The translations under genes and the position numbers were made by a program. A stretch of 64,000 bases of DNA, from NCBI GenBank assembly GCA_032622095.1, contig CP136063.1, positions 207,253,934 through 207,317,933 of the forward strand, in the 5' to 3' direction. The notes under the pieces were generated by a model. The model did not search any database. It worked only from the letters and a program-made list of their open reading frames with translations, and was not told the origin of the DNA. The DNA comes from Siphonodentalium dalli (Eukaryota > Mollusca > Scaphopoda > Gadilida > Siphonodentaliidae). Below, piece after piece: positions 25,011 through 36,264 of this stretch. Position 1 is the stretch's first letter, and every line of letters begins with the position of its first letter.

Positions 25011-25689
25011 CAGTGGTGCAATATCGGTGGCGAAAACGGTGGCGATGTAAGAAATGTTAATAAATTTAGTCGCCGCCGGCATAAATTCGTCGCCACCGCA
25101 ATAGTCGTCACCGGCATAAAAAAAAAATTTAATATCTATATAGGCAATACAGATCTCCCGATTGACTTCCCTTATGTCAAATTTAATAATATAAGTACCC
25201 ACGCGTCATTACATATTAATTTAGAATGCATAAACTAAGAGAAATCACGAAAATACCCATGGCTTTCACATCAAATTAGGTCGATTGAACAAGTTCACTA
25301 TTCGAACCTTCAATCATGTACCATATAGATATACGCCGGCCCGTCCTTCCCGTTGTAAAGGCTTAATGTATTGTTTAATTGTAATGGATATTGGGGTCGG
25401 GCGGGTTGGTGGCTTCATGTATGCTCGAATACCACAGTATAAGTGGTGAAATGGGTTAATAAATATAAACAATCACGCGTAATAACAAATTCAATCACCA
25501 CATATCGTATGTCCCAGCGTACATTATTATATTCCAAAGCAATCGGATGAAATATCAGTAAACACAAACGTAACACATGTGATGTAAAACGTGATTTCTG
25601 ACATACATACTCATCAAAACATCGCCCGTCGCCATCTTCAAAATCACCACCGTTTTCGCCACCGTTGCGCCACCGATCTTGCACCACCG
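25011..25689. mobile_element. TIR element with GGTGGTGCAA ends
   Basis: Left end CAGTGGTGCAATATCGGTGG and right-end complement CGGTGGTGCAAGATCGGTGG are inverted repeats that continue through GGCGAAAACGGTGG motifs. At 679 bp it has no recognisable transposase. Ends starting CAGTGG recall hAT elements, but I could not confirm an 8-base target duplication. Confidence 0.55.
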
Positions 25690-25782
25690 TGTAAATAATT
25701 GAAATGCGTAAGATTTGGGTATTATTTATAGAATTCCCCCTGATATACCACCATTCAATTTGGCCGAAAATTACACGAAAAA

Positions 25783-26400
25783 GTCCCTATTATTGCAATA
25801 AGCCCGTATTGGATTTATAATTCAGAACACCATAATCAGACTTTTCCGTTACTTAGTAAAAGATGGTTTCAAGCTTAAATTGAATGTTTATTTTCAGCGT
25901 TATGTGGGACAATTTCATATTGATATAATCGCATATAGTGCTGAAAACGATGACCCCAAATACTCTCGTATATAAGAATGAAAAGAAAAAAAAAATTAGC
26001 TCTATATATGGGCTGAAAGCGAAAAACAAATATTATATATATTCCATATGAACTTATTTTCACGAAACAGGCTAGGATACTGCGTGTGTATTTTCAACAT
26101 ATTCTCCTGAAATAATATCATATATACCATATTGTTGCGATGAGCCCGTATTCGGCGTAATTCATAACATCAAAACATTCCGTTAATTCACTAGATTCGT
26201 GCTTAATTTTAATTATATATTTTCAGCTCTATATCACTATATGGTACTAATTCATTTTGAAATATTCCATAATGGTGCTGAAAACGATGACACCAAAAAG
26301 TCTCGTATAGCGTGTAGAGATGAACACGAGACACAAATAAGCTTTATGGGCTGAAAAGGAAAAATCATTGAGGCCACTATGTGCTGATTTCATGGGGCCA
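25783..26400. repeat. Degenerate direct duplication of about 340 bp
   Basis: The block 25783-26080 is repeated with much divergence at 26130-26400. Shared landmarks in order are AGCCCGTATT, TTCCGTTA, TATTTTCAGC, GTGCTGAAAACGATGAC, TCTCGTATA and ATGGGCTGAAA. It is an old tandem duplication or two copies of one element in the same orientation. Confidence 0.55.
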
Positions 26401-26429
26401 GGCTGGTATTTCTTATACAAGCGAAAGTG

Positions 26430-26978
26430 TGTCTGGTACAAACATGTAACTACACTTTTTTGGGAATAAATTTTACCAGAACAGGTTCTTTTAAAAATGC
26501 AATGTCTGACCTAAATGCGAAAGGAAGGAAAGCTATGTATTCCTTGTTTGACGCGTTCAAAACAACCTCATTACCACCAATTAAAATAATGTTGAAGTTA
26601 TATGATAAACTAATCAAACCAATTCAGCTCTACGGTAGCGAACTATGGGGATCTTATATGTTAAAAAGTAATGCGGACAAATCAGAGTTGGAACAGTTAC
26701 ATATTAAATTCTGCAAACAAGTACTAGGTGTCGGAAAATTCGCCTCAAACCAAGCCGTTCGCGCGGAGCTTGGGAGATTCCCTTTAACACATGATGCCAT
26801 CTTAAGAACAGCGTCTTACGCAACGAAATTACTCTCACCAGATAAGATAACTTTATTGCAATATAGACATCCAAATGTGGACAGGTTGCAGAAATACATG
26901 TACATAATGACATTGAAACATGAAATAAGAGAACACAAAAATACATATACACAAGATAGATACAACAATATGTTATGA
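26430..26978 (+). pseudogene. LINE family A fragment (post-active-site region)
   Basis: An open frame begins within YTFLGINFTRTGSFKNAMSDL, the segment just after the polymerase active site, and continues through LYDKLIKPIQLYGSELWG, LHIKFCKQVLGVGKFASN and AELGRFPLTHDAILR to a stop. The same order occurs in the copy at 30741-30097. The active site and everything upstream are absent (5' truncation at about 26440), and the zinc-binding C-terminal tail is also missing, so this is an internal fragment. Confidence 0.85.
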
Positions 26979-27028
26979 TATGACACCCTTGGTAGCAGAT
27001 CGGGTGATAATTTCGCGGGTGTGAGCCT

Positions 27029-28452
27029 TTATGTATTCATGGCTGATAACATTGATCTTTGTTTAAAACATAAGTTAATCTTACGGCATATTAACGAACA
27101 GACATTCGGGTCATTGTTACTCATAAAAAATATAAATTTGTCAGTTTCTTTCCATTGTAAAAATCCCGGCTTATATAATTCTAACTGTGAGTAGAGATCA
27201 TTTCTTATGGACTTATATGCGTTACATTCGGTAATAAAGTGAATCTCATTTTCTATAGACTTTCCTTCTTTGCAAAATAAGCATATTCTAGCTGCTTCGG
27301 ATTTAACAGGATATATATGTCTTAGTTTTTCAATAGCAAGGTTATGATTACTGATTCGCAAACGTGTAAACATACTTCTTGCCTCATTGTTGATTGTATA
27401 TTTGAGATAGGGTTCTATATAATATCCATGTTTGACAAGCGCATAGGTTCTCAATTTATTACCACCATCTCCTCTGATTGCGGTAGTTGCCGTAAGCACT
27501 TTGGTGAATTCCGATCGGTATGCCTCTTTCAGTTGGCTACATAAGTTTATCGCCGCGGGCCGAATCTTCGCATCTTTTGGGCATTTCTTCCGTATTATGT
27601 CATCTAATTGTACGTTCCCTTTGATAAGTTTATTATCGGTGTACGCATCATTAAGTAACGTGTGACGCTCGTGCCGTTGTAATTTGACATTGAATGCGAA
27701 GAATTTGATGGTGGCATCTATTGTAATAGGATATCTGCCCAGCTCCGCCATCGCTGCGTAATTTGACGCCTTGTTGCCTATTCCAAGAGCCATTTTACAA
27801 TATTCAACGTGCAGCTTCTCTCCGTCCAAATCTTTTCTATTGAATATATGATGTTCATTTATCCACAGTTCCGAGCCATATAATAGAATAGGCTTTATTA
27901 ACTGATCGAAAAGTTTAACGAGAATCTGTGGTGATGGCGCATGTTTGCTTTGAAGTGATCGCTTGAGGCTATGCATTGCTCTACATGCTTTATTAATCAT
28001 TTCCGCTTGTGCCATAGCAAATTTGCCTTTCTTGTGAAATACGATACCTAGGTATGAGTAATGATCCACGGGTGAAATTATATCATGAGCCAAGTTAAAC
28101 GTGGGAGTTGTTACTGTTCGTTTATTTGTGAATAAGATAGATTTGGTTTTGTCGGTATTTATTTGAAGTGCGTTCGATTCTGCGAAGTGTTGTAAATTAT
28201 CAAGACATCTTTGCATGCCTCTGGGGGATGTGGATAGCAATACCAGATCGTCCGCGAATAACAGGTGATTAATTGGGTTTTCATTTATAAAAGCTGGTTT
28301 GCATTCTGTATCGAAGATGGATGATATACCGTCTATGTATATTTTGAATAACGTAGGTGAAATTGAATACCCCTGTCTGACTCCAATTGTAGAAAGTAGC
28401 GGCGGGCCCACACCATTGCTAGTTTTCAGTTGATATGTACTTTTAAGATAAG
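27029..28452 (-). pseudogene. LINE family A, long polymerase C-terminal half
   Basis: An uninterrupted frame of about 470 codons. It starts inside the polymerase (SNGVGPPLLSTIGVRQGYSI), has the active site LLFADDLVLLS about 50 residues in, then YSYLGIVFHKKGKFAMA, LIKPILLYGSELW, LRISNHNLAIEKLRH, and a C-terminal zinc-binding motif CLFCKEGKSIENEIHFITEC (CX2CX10HX4C). The fingers domain and endonuclease are missing, with a stop just upstream, as expected for a 5'-truncated insertion. The intact frame over this length suggests a fairly recent copy. It is the best-preserved family A C-terminus here. Confidence 0.9.
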
Positions 28453-28603
28453 TTTAATAGGCAAAACATCCTTATAAGGACAGTATGCAAACATATTAAT
28501 ATATAGTTGTACATTGAACAATACAATAAATGATATAATAATAGATGGTAATATATAACCATTTAAGTACAGCTGAATGTGCATAGGGTCGTCTCGTCTT
28601 CAT
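28453..28603. other. LINE 3' untranslated sequence
   Basis: AT-rich stretch between the end of the 28604-29110 fragment (whose 3' side faces here) and the truncated start of the 28452-27029 copy. No tail repeat is clear. Confidence 0.4.
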
Positions 28604-29110
28604 TTATTCATTGCTTATGAGGCGAAGCTCATCGCGTGCGGAAAATAATTTTCGGATTATATGACATATTGAAGTGCATGAATTTGAAATATTGTTGGAT
28701 AGGATTTTGACAAGCTGTTCAGTTTGTGTCATGTTTTCAAAGTCTGGGAACTGTGTCTTCATAAGAGTTATTAGTTCGAGCCGCGGTGTGCGGTAAGCAC
28801 TACATTCCAAAAGAAAGTGTTTTTCATCTTCAATAGCATCATCGGAACAAAATATACATAGTCTTTGTTCCAATGCCGTCGGTGGTTGGGTGTGGCGTCC
28901 CTTTTCAATAGCCAGTTTATGATTACTTATACGCAGTCTAGTAAAAACGATTCTATTTTCTATTGATGGTGTGTGAAGAAGATAAGGTTCTATTTCGTAC
29001 TTAAGTTTGAAAAGTCGGTATGTTCGTAATTTATTACTTCCCGTTTTTGAGCATTCATCAGTGAGACTCTGTCTGAAATATATATAATAATCTTCAATAA
29101 GATTTCTTTT
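28604..29110 (-). pseudogene. LINE family A C-terminal fragment
   Basis: Reads SNKLRTYRLFKLKYEIEPYL, FTRLRISNHKLAIEKGRH, and the zinc motif CIFCSDDAIEDEKHFLLEC (CX2CX9HX4C) to a stop at 28604. The frame is open upstream to about 29108, where the ribozyme-bearing repeat begins. The polymerase domain is not found on the other side of that repeat, so the fragment is either truncated there or the flank has diverged. Confidence 0.85.
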
Positions 29111-29455
29111 GTTTTTATATAAAATTGGATAAATACCAACATCCCATCCGATCTATGGACGGGACATTCTATGTAGCACTCTACACTGCCTTTTAGTGTT
29201 TCGACCTATTTTGTCAACCAATTTAGAAATTGGTGAACCCGCAAGGTCTCATCAGGAGAGAGCGGAATTAAGATTCCTCAAAGTAACTGAGGGATCAACA
29301 CATATAGGTATGTGTGCATGGTAGATACAGACTGTCTCAAGACAGCTGAATTGAGCGATGGCCTTCAAGGCTTCGCGTGTTGTTCATAGTAACATGCCTA
29401 TTATAATAGGCGTGAGTTATTGTGTCATTCGTTGTGAAATAGCAATAAGTCGGAA
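29111..29455 (-). mobile_element. Ribozyme-bearing dispersed repeat, copy 2
   Basis: A 345-bp unit matching 24158-24483 base for base except for a few substitutions and 19 additional bases at about 29230-29248. Its low-coordinate end adjoins the open frame of a LINE fragment, so it inserted into or beside that LINE. There is no coding frame. The minus strand contains the complete hammerhead at 29166-29268. The full length makes this the reference copy. Confidence 0.8.
29166..29268 (-). ncRNA. Hammerhead ribozyme, full-length stem II
   Basis: Minus strand: core CUGAUGA at 29255-29249; stem II GACCU/AGGUC, whose distal part can fold CCAAUUU with AAAUUGG; core GAAA at 29202-29199; stem III CACU/AGUG plus the A-U closing pair; cleavage triplet GUA with the cut between 29182 and 29181; stem I GAG/CUC with an internal loop and outer GAAU/AUUC pairing. 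All invariant core positions of the hammerhead family are present in type I order. The sequence shows the fold; self-cleavage is inferred. Confidence 0.85.
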
Positions 29456-30096
29456 ATTATTAAAGAGCGTTTTAAAATCCGTATATGGTATATAATAATC
29501 ATATTTATCCATGCACCTGACAAATGAGGTTTATATCACCATTCGACACGAAAATGGGACATTTAGACAGATAACTTTCATTTTCGTCGGACACTCTGAC
29601 AAAGTCTGAGGTGTGAAGCGCGAATTAATTGTCGGTGGTGTCGGCTGTCTGTGGGTTAATTATTTCGATATTCCGAGAGGACTATGTTTACTCTATATTC
29701 TTTGAAAAACAAATTGGTGTAAACAATTACTAAAGAACTATTTTGATTGGGCGTTTTCTAACACTGCAAACACTGGGTAGTTTATACCGCAGTTTTATGA
29801 ATTTCCCGACTTCGACTATTTTGTCGTAAACAATAAAAAAAATACAATGAGCAACTGAAAATGTTTTTTAATATTCTGGAAGAAGTATATATCCCTGATA
29901 TATGTGTAAATTTTCACGTAAAAACTACGAAAGAAAGATAACAAAATTACAATTAGTTTTATAGACCCACTCTCAATCTCACACATAGTGTAAATGCATG
30001 CGTTCTCAAACACGTGGTAAAGTTTGTCCGAAAATCTATTTTTAGCATATGATATCATTATTCGTGACGTACTCGGGAGCTCAATGCGTACAAGCG
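29456..30096. other. No gene recognised
   Basis: AT-rich. Minus-strand frames here lie downstream of the LINE stop at 30097 and carry no motif. A short AG...GT-bounded stretch near 29528-29605 is open in one frame but too small to support. Confidence 0.35.
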
Positions 30097-32375
30097 CTAT
30101 TGACTCAGAACTGGACCCGGATTGTTTAGGTCTGCAATATTCCACCCCAGTGATTCTGCCGTTTTGAAGATTGATTTCTTAACCGATGCCACTTGTTGTT
30201 CCAACGCAGCATTACGGAGCAGATTACAGTCCGACCGTGAAATTATCTTAATTACATAAGATGAAAGTCTGCATGCCACGTCAATAAATAATGGATGGCT
30301 CCCTAACTCGGCGCGAACCGCGTTGTTCGAAGAAAATCTGCCGACTCCGAGTAACCGCTTACAATATTTTATGTGTACCTTCTCACATGGAAGGCGGTCG
30401 TGATTTTTAGTGGTTATTTCCACACCCCATATTTCGCTACCATATAACAATATCGGCTTAATTAATCTATCGAAGAGTTTTACAGAAGTCACTAGTGGAA
30501 TCGGTGCGTCGTTTGTACATGCGTTAAATAAAGAATGCATTGCTTTGAGTCCTTTAGCACTCAATTCTTCCATTGCATGTGAGAATCTACCCGTATTACT
30601 AAATTTAATTCCAAGATAATTGTATTCATTAACAATTTCCAACTTTTGATTTCCAATGTGAAAGTCTGGTAAAGTTTTTGTTTTCCTACTTCTAAACACA
30701 ATTACTCGGAGAATCTGGCCATCTATACCAAGCCGCCTCATTTTATTGAAAAGCGTGCATCTGTCTACTGTATCAAATGCTTTCCTGAAATCGACGAAAA
30801 CTGCATATAGTGGTTTTTTAACCCTCTTTACCTATTTATCAACGATAGTTTTTAAAACAAAGGCACTATCAACCGTGCTTCTACCCTCGCGAAATCCAAA
30901 TTGATTGTCACTTATCAGATTATGGTCCTCAAGAAATGAATTAATCCGGGAGTTTATTACCTTGTTGAAAAGTTTGCCAACGGCCGAACTCAAAGCAATA
31001 GGCCGGTAATTATTTGGGTCAAAACGGTTCCCTTTCTTGTATAAAAGTGTGAGTACAGATTTGCTCCAATCCGTTGGGTAATGTCCCGATGACAGGATGC
31101 GGTTAAATAATTTTGCGAAGCAGCCTACCATGTTAGGAACCAGTACCTTTAATAGTTCATTAGAAACGTTATCTGGTCCTGGTGCTTTGTTGCGTTTCAA
31201 ATTCTTAGTTGCTGTCAAAATTTCTTGTGCCGAGATTATTGTATTACTTATAAGTTGTTTTGGTGGTGGTAAATTATAATTTGTTATTTCTGCATTTGTC
31301 TGACTTTGTGGTCTGCAAAGTAGCGTGTTAACAAAATTAACTGCTACATCCGGGTCTAGTGAAGTTCCCTCTTTTGGGCCATCGGTAAATTGTTTCACTA
31401 ATTTCCAATATTCCGATGGGTTGCCTGTAGATAGTTTGTCCAATTTTTCACATAAATTCTGATAGTAAGTTCTTGTTTTCTGTTTTAATTGCCGCTTGTA
31501 TTGTTTCTTTAGTGTGAAAAATTTGACGTATATTAACTTATCATGTGGGTTCTTCCTCATAGTTGTTATGGCTTTATCTAAGTCCTGTTTAAGTGTTCGA
31601 CAACGATCGTCGAACCATGGATGCTTTTTCGGGGTTCCATTTTTGCGTCTATAAACTACCTTTGAAGCAGCTGATTCGTTTATTTCAGTTATAACTGTCA
31701 TAAGATCATCCGTAGACTGTTCTATGTCCGCCATAGTGGGGGCATAATTATGATTCATAAAGTTATTTAGTTTCCATTTGATGTATGGTTGATTTATCTT
31801 TTGGTATGCCAATTGGTCACTTTCAGGGGTCCATTTCAATTTATATGTTGGTCTGATATATTTGTATTTTGGTTCTATGTCCGATGGGTTTCGGATTGGT
31901 ACTTTATATTCAATATGAGCTGAAAGTTGGCAGTGATCAGAAAGTACATTAGGTGATTGAACACATAGATAATCTACATCCGCCAAGTATCTATCTGATA
32001 TTATTATGTAATCGACTACACTAGCACCGTTGTATTGGTAAGATGTGAGGCTCCCAAGGCGATCTCCACTACATCGTCCGTTCACAATTCGTAACTCGGC
32101 GGTGCGACATAGAGATAGAAGTTGTTCACCAAAGGAGTTCACTACCTTGTCAATACTATTTCGGGGCTCCCTATCGGATCGATCATTTTCCGAAATAACG
32201 AAATCAGGTCGCTCCGCGGTGCGAGCATTAAAGTCACCGCCTAATATAACCATGTCCGAGTCGTTTACTTCAATAAGCTTTGTCTCTAGACATGAGAAAA
32301 TAGAGTCTAGGTCAGTTGTCTTGGCTCGTTCGGATGACCAGTAGGTCAGATGTTGGCGGTCTTTTATCGCAAGCT
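30097..32375 (-). pseudogene. LINE family A: endonuclease plus polymerase lacking its active site
   Basis: Starts inside the AP-type endonuclease: MVILGGDFNARTAERPDF (about 32253), then GASVVDYIIISDR and NVLSDHCQLS. A linker follows, then polymerase fingers (KNLKRNKAPGPDNVSNELL, NNYRPIALSSAVGKLFN, DNQFGFREGRST). An in-frame TAG at 30834-30832 interrupts it, and the frame resumes with PLYAVFVDFRKAFDTVDR. About residue GIDGQILRV it jumps straight to VFRSRKTK and EYNYLGIKF. The GVRQG and F/YADD motifs are therefore deleted in frame, and the protein could not polymerise. The rest resembles 26430-26978. Upstream sequence is open to about 32375, where a plus-strand LINE fragment begins. Confidence 0.9.
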
Positions 32376-32508
32376 ATTAAAGATCAACACCTACTTCCCG
32401 CTGATATGTCTATCTTTTCATTTCCGCAAATTATTGATATGTCCAATATCACAAACCAGACAAACCCATTGACATTTATGATTAATTTGAAAAAACAAAC
32501 TGAAGGAA

Positions 32509-33175
32509 ATGCATGTATGTAAGTTTATAGACAGTATGGCCGATAATACCGAAAAAGATAAGAAAAACAAATTAAGGACTTATCGGGTTGTGAAACGAAA
32601 TATTAGTTTAGAATTATATTTGGAATGCACGCACTCTGCTAAGGATCGAAATATGTTCACTAGACTACGCATAAGTAATCACAATCTTGCAATTGAAAAA
32701 GGAAGACATTGTCAACCTAAAATACCTCTTGAAAACGAATATGCAAATGTAGTACATCAACGATCGAGGATGAATTTCACTTTTTAATGGAATGTCAAAT
32801 ATATAGTACCTTGCGATCAGAGATCAATAAAATAATGACAAAGCATTCAAAGGCATATAATAACTTGGATGATATACATAAGTTTAAGATGATATTGAGG
32901 AACGATAACAGATCAAATTGTGCGAAAGTCTGCAGCTTGATCCGACAGTACTTTCAGTTAAGATCAGAATGTCAAATTGGATGCAACAATTGATCTATTT
33001 AATTTTTTATGTTGTTATATTTTCCTTGAAATAACTATACTTCAATAATCACAATGAATGTATACATTATATAATATGATGTATGTGAAATGAAAATGTA
33101 CTATTATGTTCATTGTAAAAGCATTCTGCCCGGAAGGGTGTTCATTGCTAATAAATCTATTCTATTCTATTCTAT
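32509..33175 (+). pseudogene. LINE family A 3' end with pentamer tail
   Basis: Plus-strand reading gives KNKLRTYRVVKRNISLELYL, FTRLRISNHNLAIEKGRH, then after a one-base shift near 32740 a CKCSTSTIEDEFHFLMEC-like zinc region, and a C-terminus ending at 32993. An untranslated stretch follows to a tail of AATAAATC plus repeated TATTC units (33155-33175), the type of short 3' repeat that primes LINE insertion. It is 5' truncated near 32390-32500 and lies head to head with the 32375-30097 copy. Confidence 0.85.
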
Positions 33176-33719
33176 CGATTCCATACCATACCTAGACACA
33201 TTTATTGTTGTTATACCGGCGTTCAAATGCATGATATTGGACTACGACCTATAATTGGTTCAAGGTGTAATCCATATAACTGCATTGCCAACGGATCAAC
33301 AACGCATCTACAACGTCCACAGTTGACTTATTCAGCGTGTATTAAATAGCATGATGTCAGGGACGTAGCTACAGGTGGATGTAGGGGTGTGACACCCCCA
33401 ATATTTGGCAAAATTTCAACTTTTGGCAATTCCGAGGAAAACAATCTAAATTTTGGAATTTTTAGACTGTGAACAAGATGAATTTGGCAAGAGATCACTA
33501 AGTTCTTACCTGTACATTTTATTTTAGTTGGTAAATCGGAATCCTAGATGGTTTAGGAAGTTCCGTCGAAAAATGTGGTCCGAATCAGGGAATTTCTGAA
33601 ATTTCCCGAATTTTCGGTACAGGGCGGTATTAATTAATGGTCCAAAATAGCATGTTTAATTAATTTAATGGAAATAATTTTGGTGATTAACGGACGAAAT
33701 GAATGACGGACGAACTCCA
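33176..33719. other. No gene recognised
   Basis: Spacer between two LINE 3' fragments; no frame or repeat supported. Confidence 0.4.
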
Positions 33720-34350
33720 CCCTGTTACAAATTAAAAACATACAGACAATTTAAGACTGAGACGAAATTAGAAGACTACTTAAATGAATGTAAAATAACA
33801 AAACCTTGGGAATCACTTACACGGCTACGAATCGGTTCCCATGCAGTCGTTGGGAATTGAACGAGGTCGTCATCAAAATGTTGACGAACAATATCGCATT
33901 TGCGAACTGTGCAATGAGAAGGATGACGAATTACATCTTATTACGAGCTGTTCATTACTCGCACAAGAACGAACCCATCACTTTAACAAACTACCATATA
34001 ATATACAACAACTATCGGGGTTAGATCAGTTCAATCGCATACTGCAATGTACTGATCCGCTTTTCATAAATGCCCTTGCCCGTTTTATTCATCACGGATT
34101 AGAAAAAAAAGGGAATATGGCAACCTAGTCCAGAACTACTACAAAGAATAGGAAACCATACGAGAGTAAGCACCCCTTAATTAATGACCTAAAATACTAC
34201 CAGTCATCACCATAAACTAATTATGTACCTGCTTATCTCATGTATTATATTTAAGTATGCTCTGTTGTTACCTATTGTCTTTTATTACCTATTATTTCAT
34301 GTATGTGTACGCTTGATCGTTTGATGCAAAAGTACAAATAAATTGATTAA
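33720..34350 (+). pseudogene. LINE 3' fragment
   Basis: Two frames join as one protein tail: FKTETKLEDYLNECKITKPW and LTRLRIGSH, then after a shift IERGRHQNVDEQYRICELC and the zinc motif CELCNEKDDELHLITSC (CX2CX7HX4C), ending at 34128. The 3' untranslated part ends in AAATAAATTGATTAATTGA. A matching end (TGCAAAAGTACAAATAAATTGA versus GTAAAAGTACAATAAAATTGA) occurs at 39920-39955, so this family has at least one more tail copy in the window. Confidence 0.8.
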
Positions 34351-34772
34351 TTGAGTAAATTACTGGAGTGTTGGTCGATTGATTGATTTAATAAAACATC
34401 TTAAATCACATGTGTTAGCTAGATGTGAATAGTTATCAATAATAATGCTGGATATGCCCAAAATAACTTTTTACATGCGAAGATATCTAATTCGTGAAAA
34501 GTGTCAAATCTGAGAATGAATTATATCACTTTAAGAGATGATATATTTTCGTTTTCGTGAAGTGGCAATCCAAGTGTGGCCTTAAATGACTTAGTGACAT
34601 AGTACATATCCCTACTCTAAGGAGCCGACCTTACATGTGTGCTACAAAGAGTAACCAACTAACTGTAACACGCTGTTAGGGCATACAGCAATTACTTAAT
34701 ATGACCGGTAAAAAATACCCCCTCCTATTACCAGTTTTACCACGTGGTGTCCATGATCTCGCGAGACCTATA
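34351..34772. other. No gene recognised
   Basis: No supportable gene. The apparent frame from 34701 runs into LINE sequence only by chance across the insertion junction. Confidence 0.45.
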
Positions 34773-34855
34773 GGTTACAAACAACTAATTATTTTACATA
34801 TGCCTCGATACACCTTCACGACCACGCCCACACCAATCTATGGCTCCAATGAAAA
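34773..34855 (+). repeat. 83-bp direct repeat, left copy
   Basis: Begins GGTTACAAACAACTAATTAT and ends GGCTCCAATGAAAA. It matches 36826-36908 with two substitutions. It ends exactly where LINE-like coding begins. Read together with the right copy it has the position of a long target-site duplication. Confidence 0.85.
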
Positions 34856-36264
34856 TCTTACATCACGTATAATATCTATTAGCCAGGGAACAAGGCAGGG
34901 AAGTACCCTCGCTCCGATTTTCTACGCCATCTACATAGACAGTTTGCTCAGTGAGCTCGAACACTCGAACTTTGGTTTCAGGCTGCTAAATATCAACTGC
35001 TCGTCTCCCACACAGGCAGATGATATGACCATCCTCTCGCTTTCATCATATGGAATACAAAAAATGTGTAATATATGTGGCAATTACAGTAAAAAATGGC
35101 GATTTATGTATAACCAACAGAAATGTCAGGTAATTATCTTCAATGAGAAATCTAAATACGCCTCTATCAATCGCACATGGATGCTAAATGGCATAGCAGT
35201 TAATAAAACGGATTCAGTCACGCACCTGGGCATACCATTACACAAAAGTGACTTTCCAAACACTCTTACAGAAAGTGTCAGCTCAAAAATTCGGTCGACA
35301 TATCTTATGTTAAGCACTGCCGGTATGTACGCAGGAGGCATAACACCTCAGAGTTCAATGGTAATGTATAAATCAGTGGTACTTTCTCGTGGACTTTACG
35401 GTTCAGAATTTCTCTGTGGCTTATCAGCCTCTAACTTGATCAAGCTCGAAAGAGTTCACAGATTTTGCTTGAAGCGTATTCAGGGCCTACCTGCCCGATG
35501 CAGGACCGATGTCGTTACTGCCCTGCTAGGAACATATCCACTTCAAGTTAGTATTGATGCCAGAAAAATTTCACTCTTTGGAGCCCTTTGTCGACTAACG
35601 CTTGGAAAGGCTTGTAAAACAATCTTTGAAACTAGGCTGTTTGATTACGTTTACTCACAGAACCCGACAACAACTTTTATTGGCGAAGTATTTTCATTAC
35701 TCGTGAAATACAACTTGACTGATGGAGTATATGAGTACATCAGGTATGGCGTATTTCTCTCGAAAGAGTCGTGGAAGGCGCTAACGAGAAATAATATTCG
35801 AAACACAACCGAGTCAGATTGGAAAATTAGAACGGAAATTGACCCATCATTCAATCGGTTTCGGAATGTACATGACAACCTAAACATGTCTGATCTTTGG
35901 CGACTCTGTCGAAAATTTTCACATAATAAACATTCCTATCTAACCACAGCTCTTGTGATCGATGCAACAACGTACTTAAACGAAGCACTTATCCAGTGTC
36001 CTAACTGCTATAAAATGTACCTTGATAAAGTACAGCACGTTCTCATTGAATGCAGTTCCCTGACATCACTACGGAATAATATGTTTTTTTGATATTATTG
36101 ATCGTTATGGCGTAGAATGTTTTATCAAGATTGATGATCTTTCATTGGACGAAATGATCTTGCTTCATTTGACTCACATTACTGGTGATATGTGTACAGC
36201 AGTTGATGATGTATACGTCTTTCTGGACTTCATGGTAACGATTACTGCCAAATTATGGATGTGA
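34856..36264 (+). pseudogene. LINE family B polymerase, 5' truncated, QADD active site
   Basis: Coding begins SRIISISQGTRQGSTLAPIF, the polymerase motif just before the active site. The catalytic pair appears as PTQADDMTILSLS, with Q where most enzymes have F or Y. Downstream are HLGIPLHKSDFPNTL, LSRGLYGSEFL, RFCLKRIQGLPARCRTD and the zinc motif CPNCYKMYLDKVQHVLIEC (CX2CX9HX4C). An extra T in a TTTTTTTT run at about 36083-36090 ends the main frame. In the next frame the protein continues DIIDRYGVECFIKIDDLSLD to a TGA at 36264. It is nearly intact apart from that shift. It is homologous to the minus-strand copy at 50186-54290. Confidence 0.9.

Noticed and set aside
29528-29605. Small AG...GT-bounded open stretch as a host exon
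   Set aside because: Too short, unsupported by neighbours, and such stretches are expected by chance.
34701-34855. ATG at 34701 as the start of the LINE protein
   Set aside because: The first 50 codons lie in the 83-bp repeat and upstream flank; LINE similarity begins only at about 34856.
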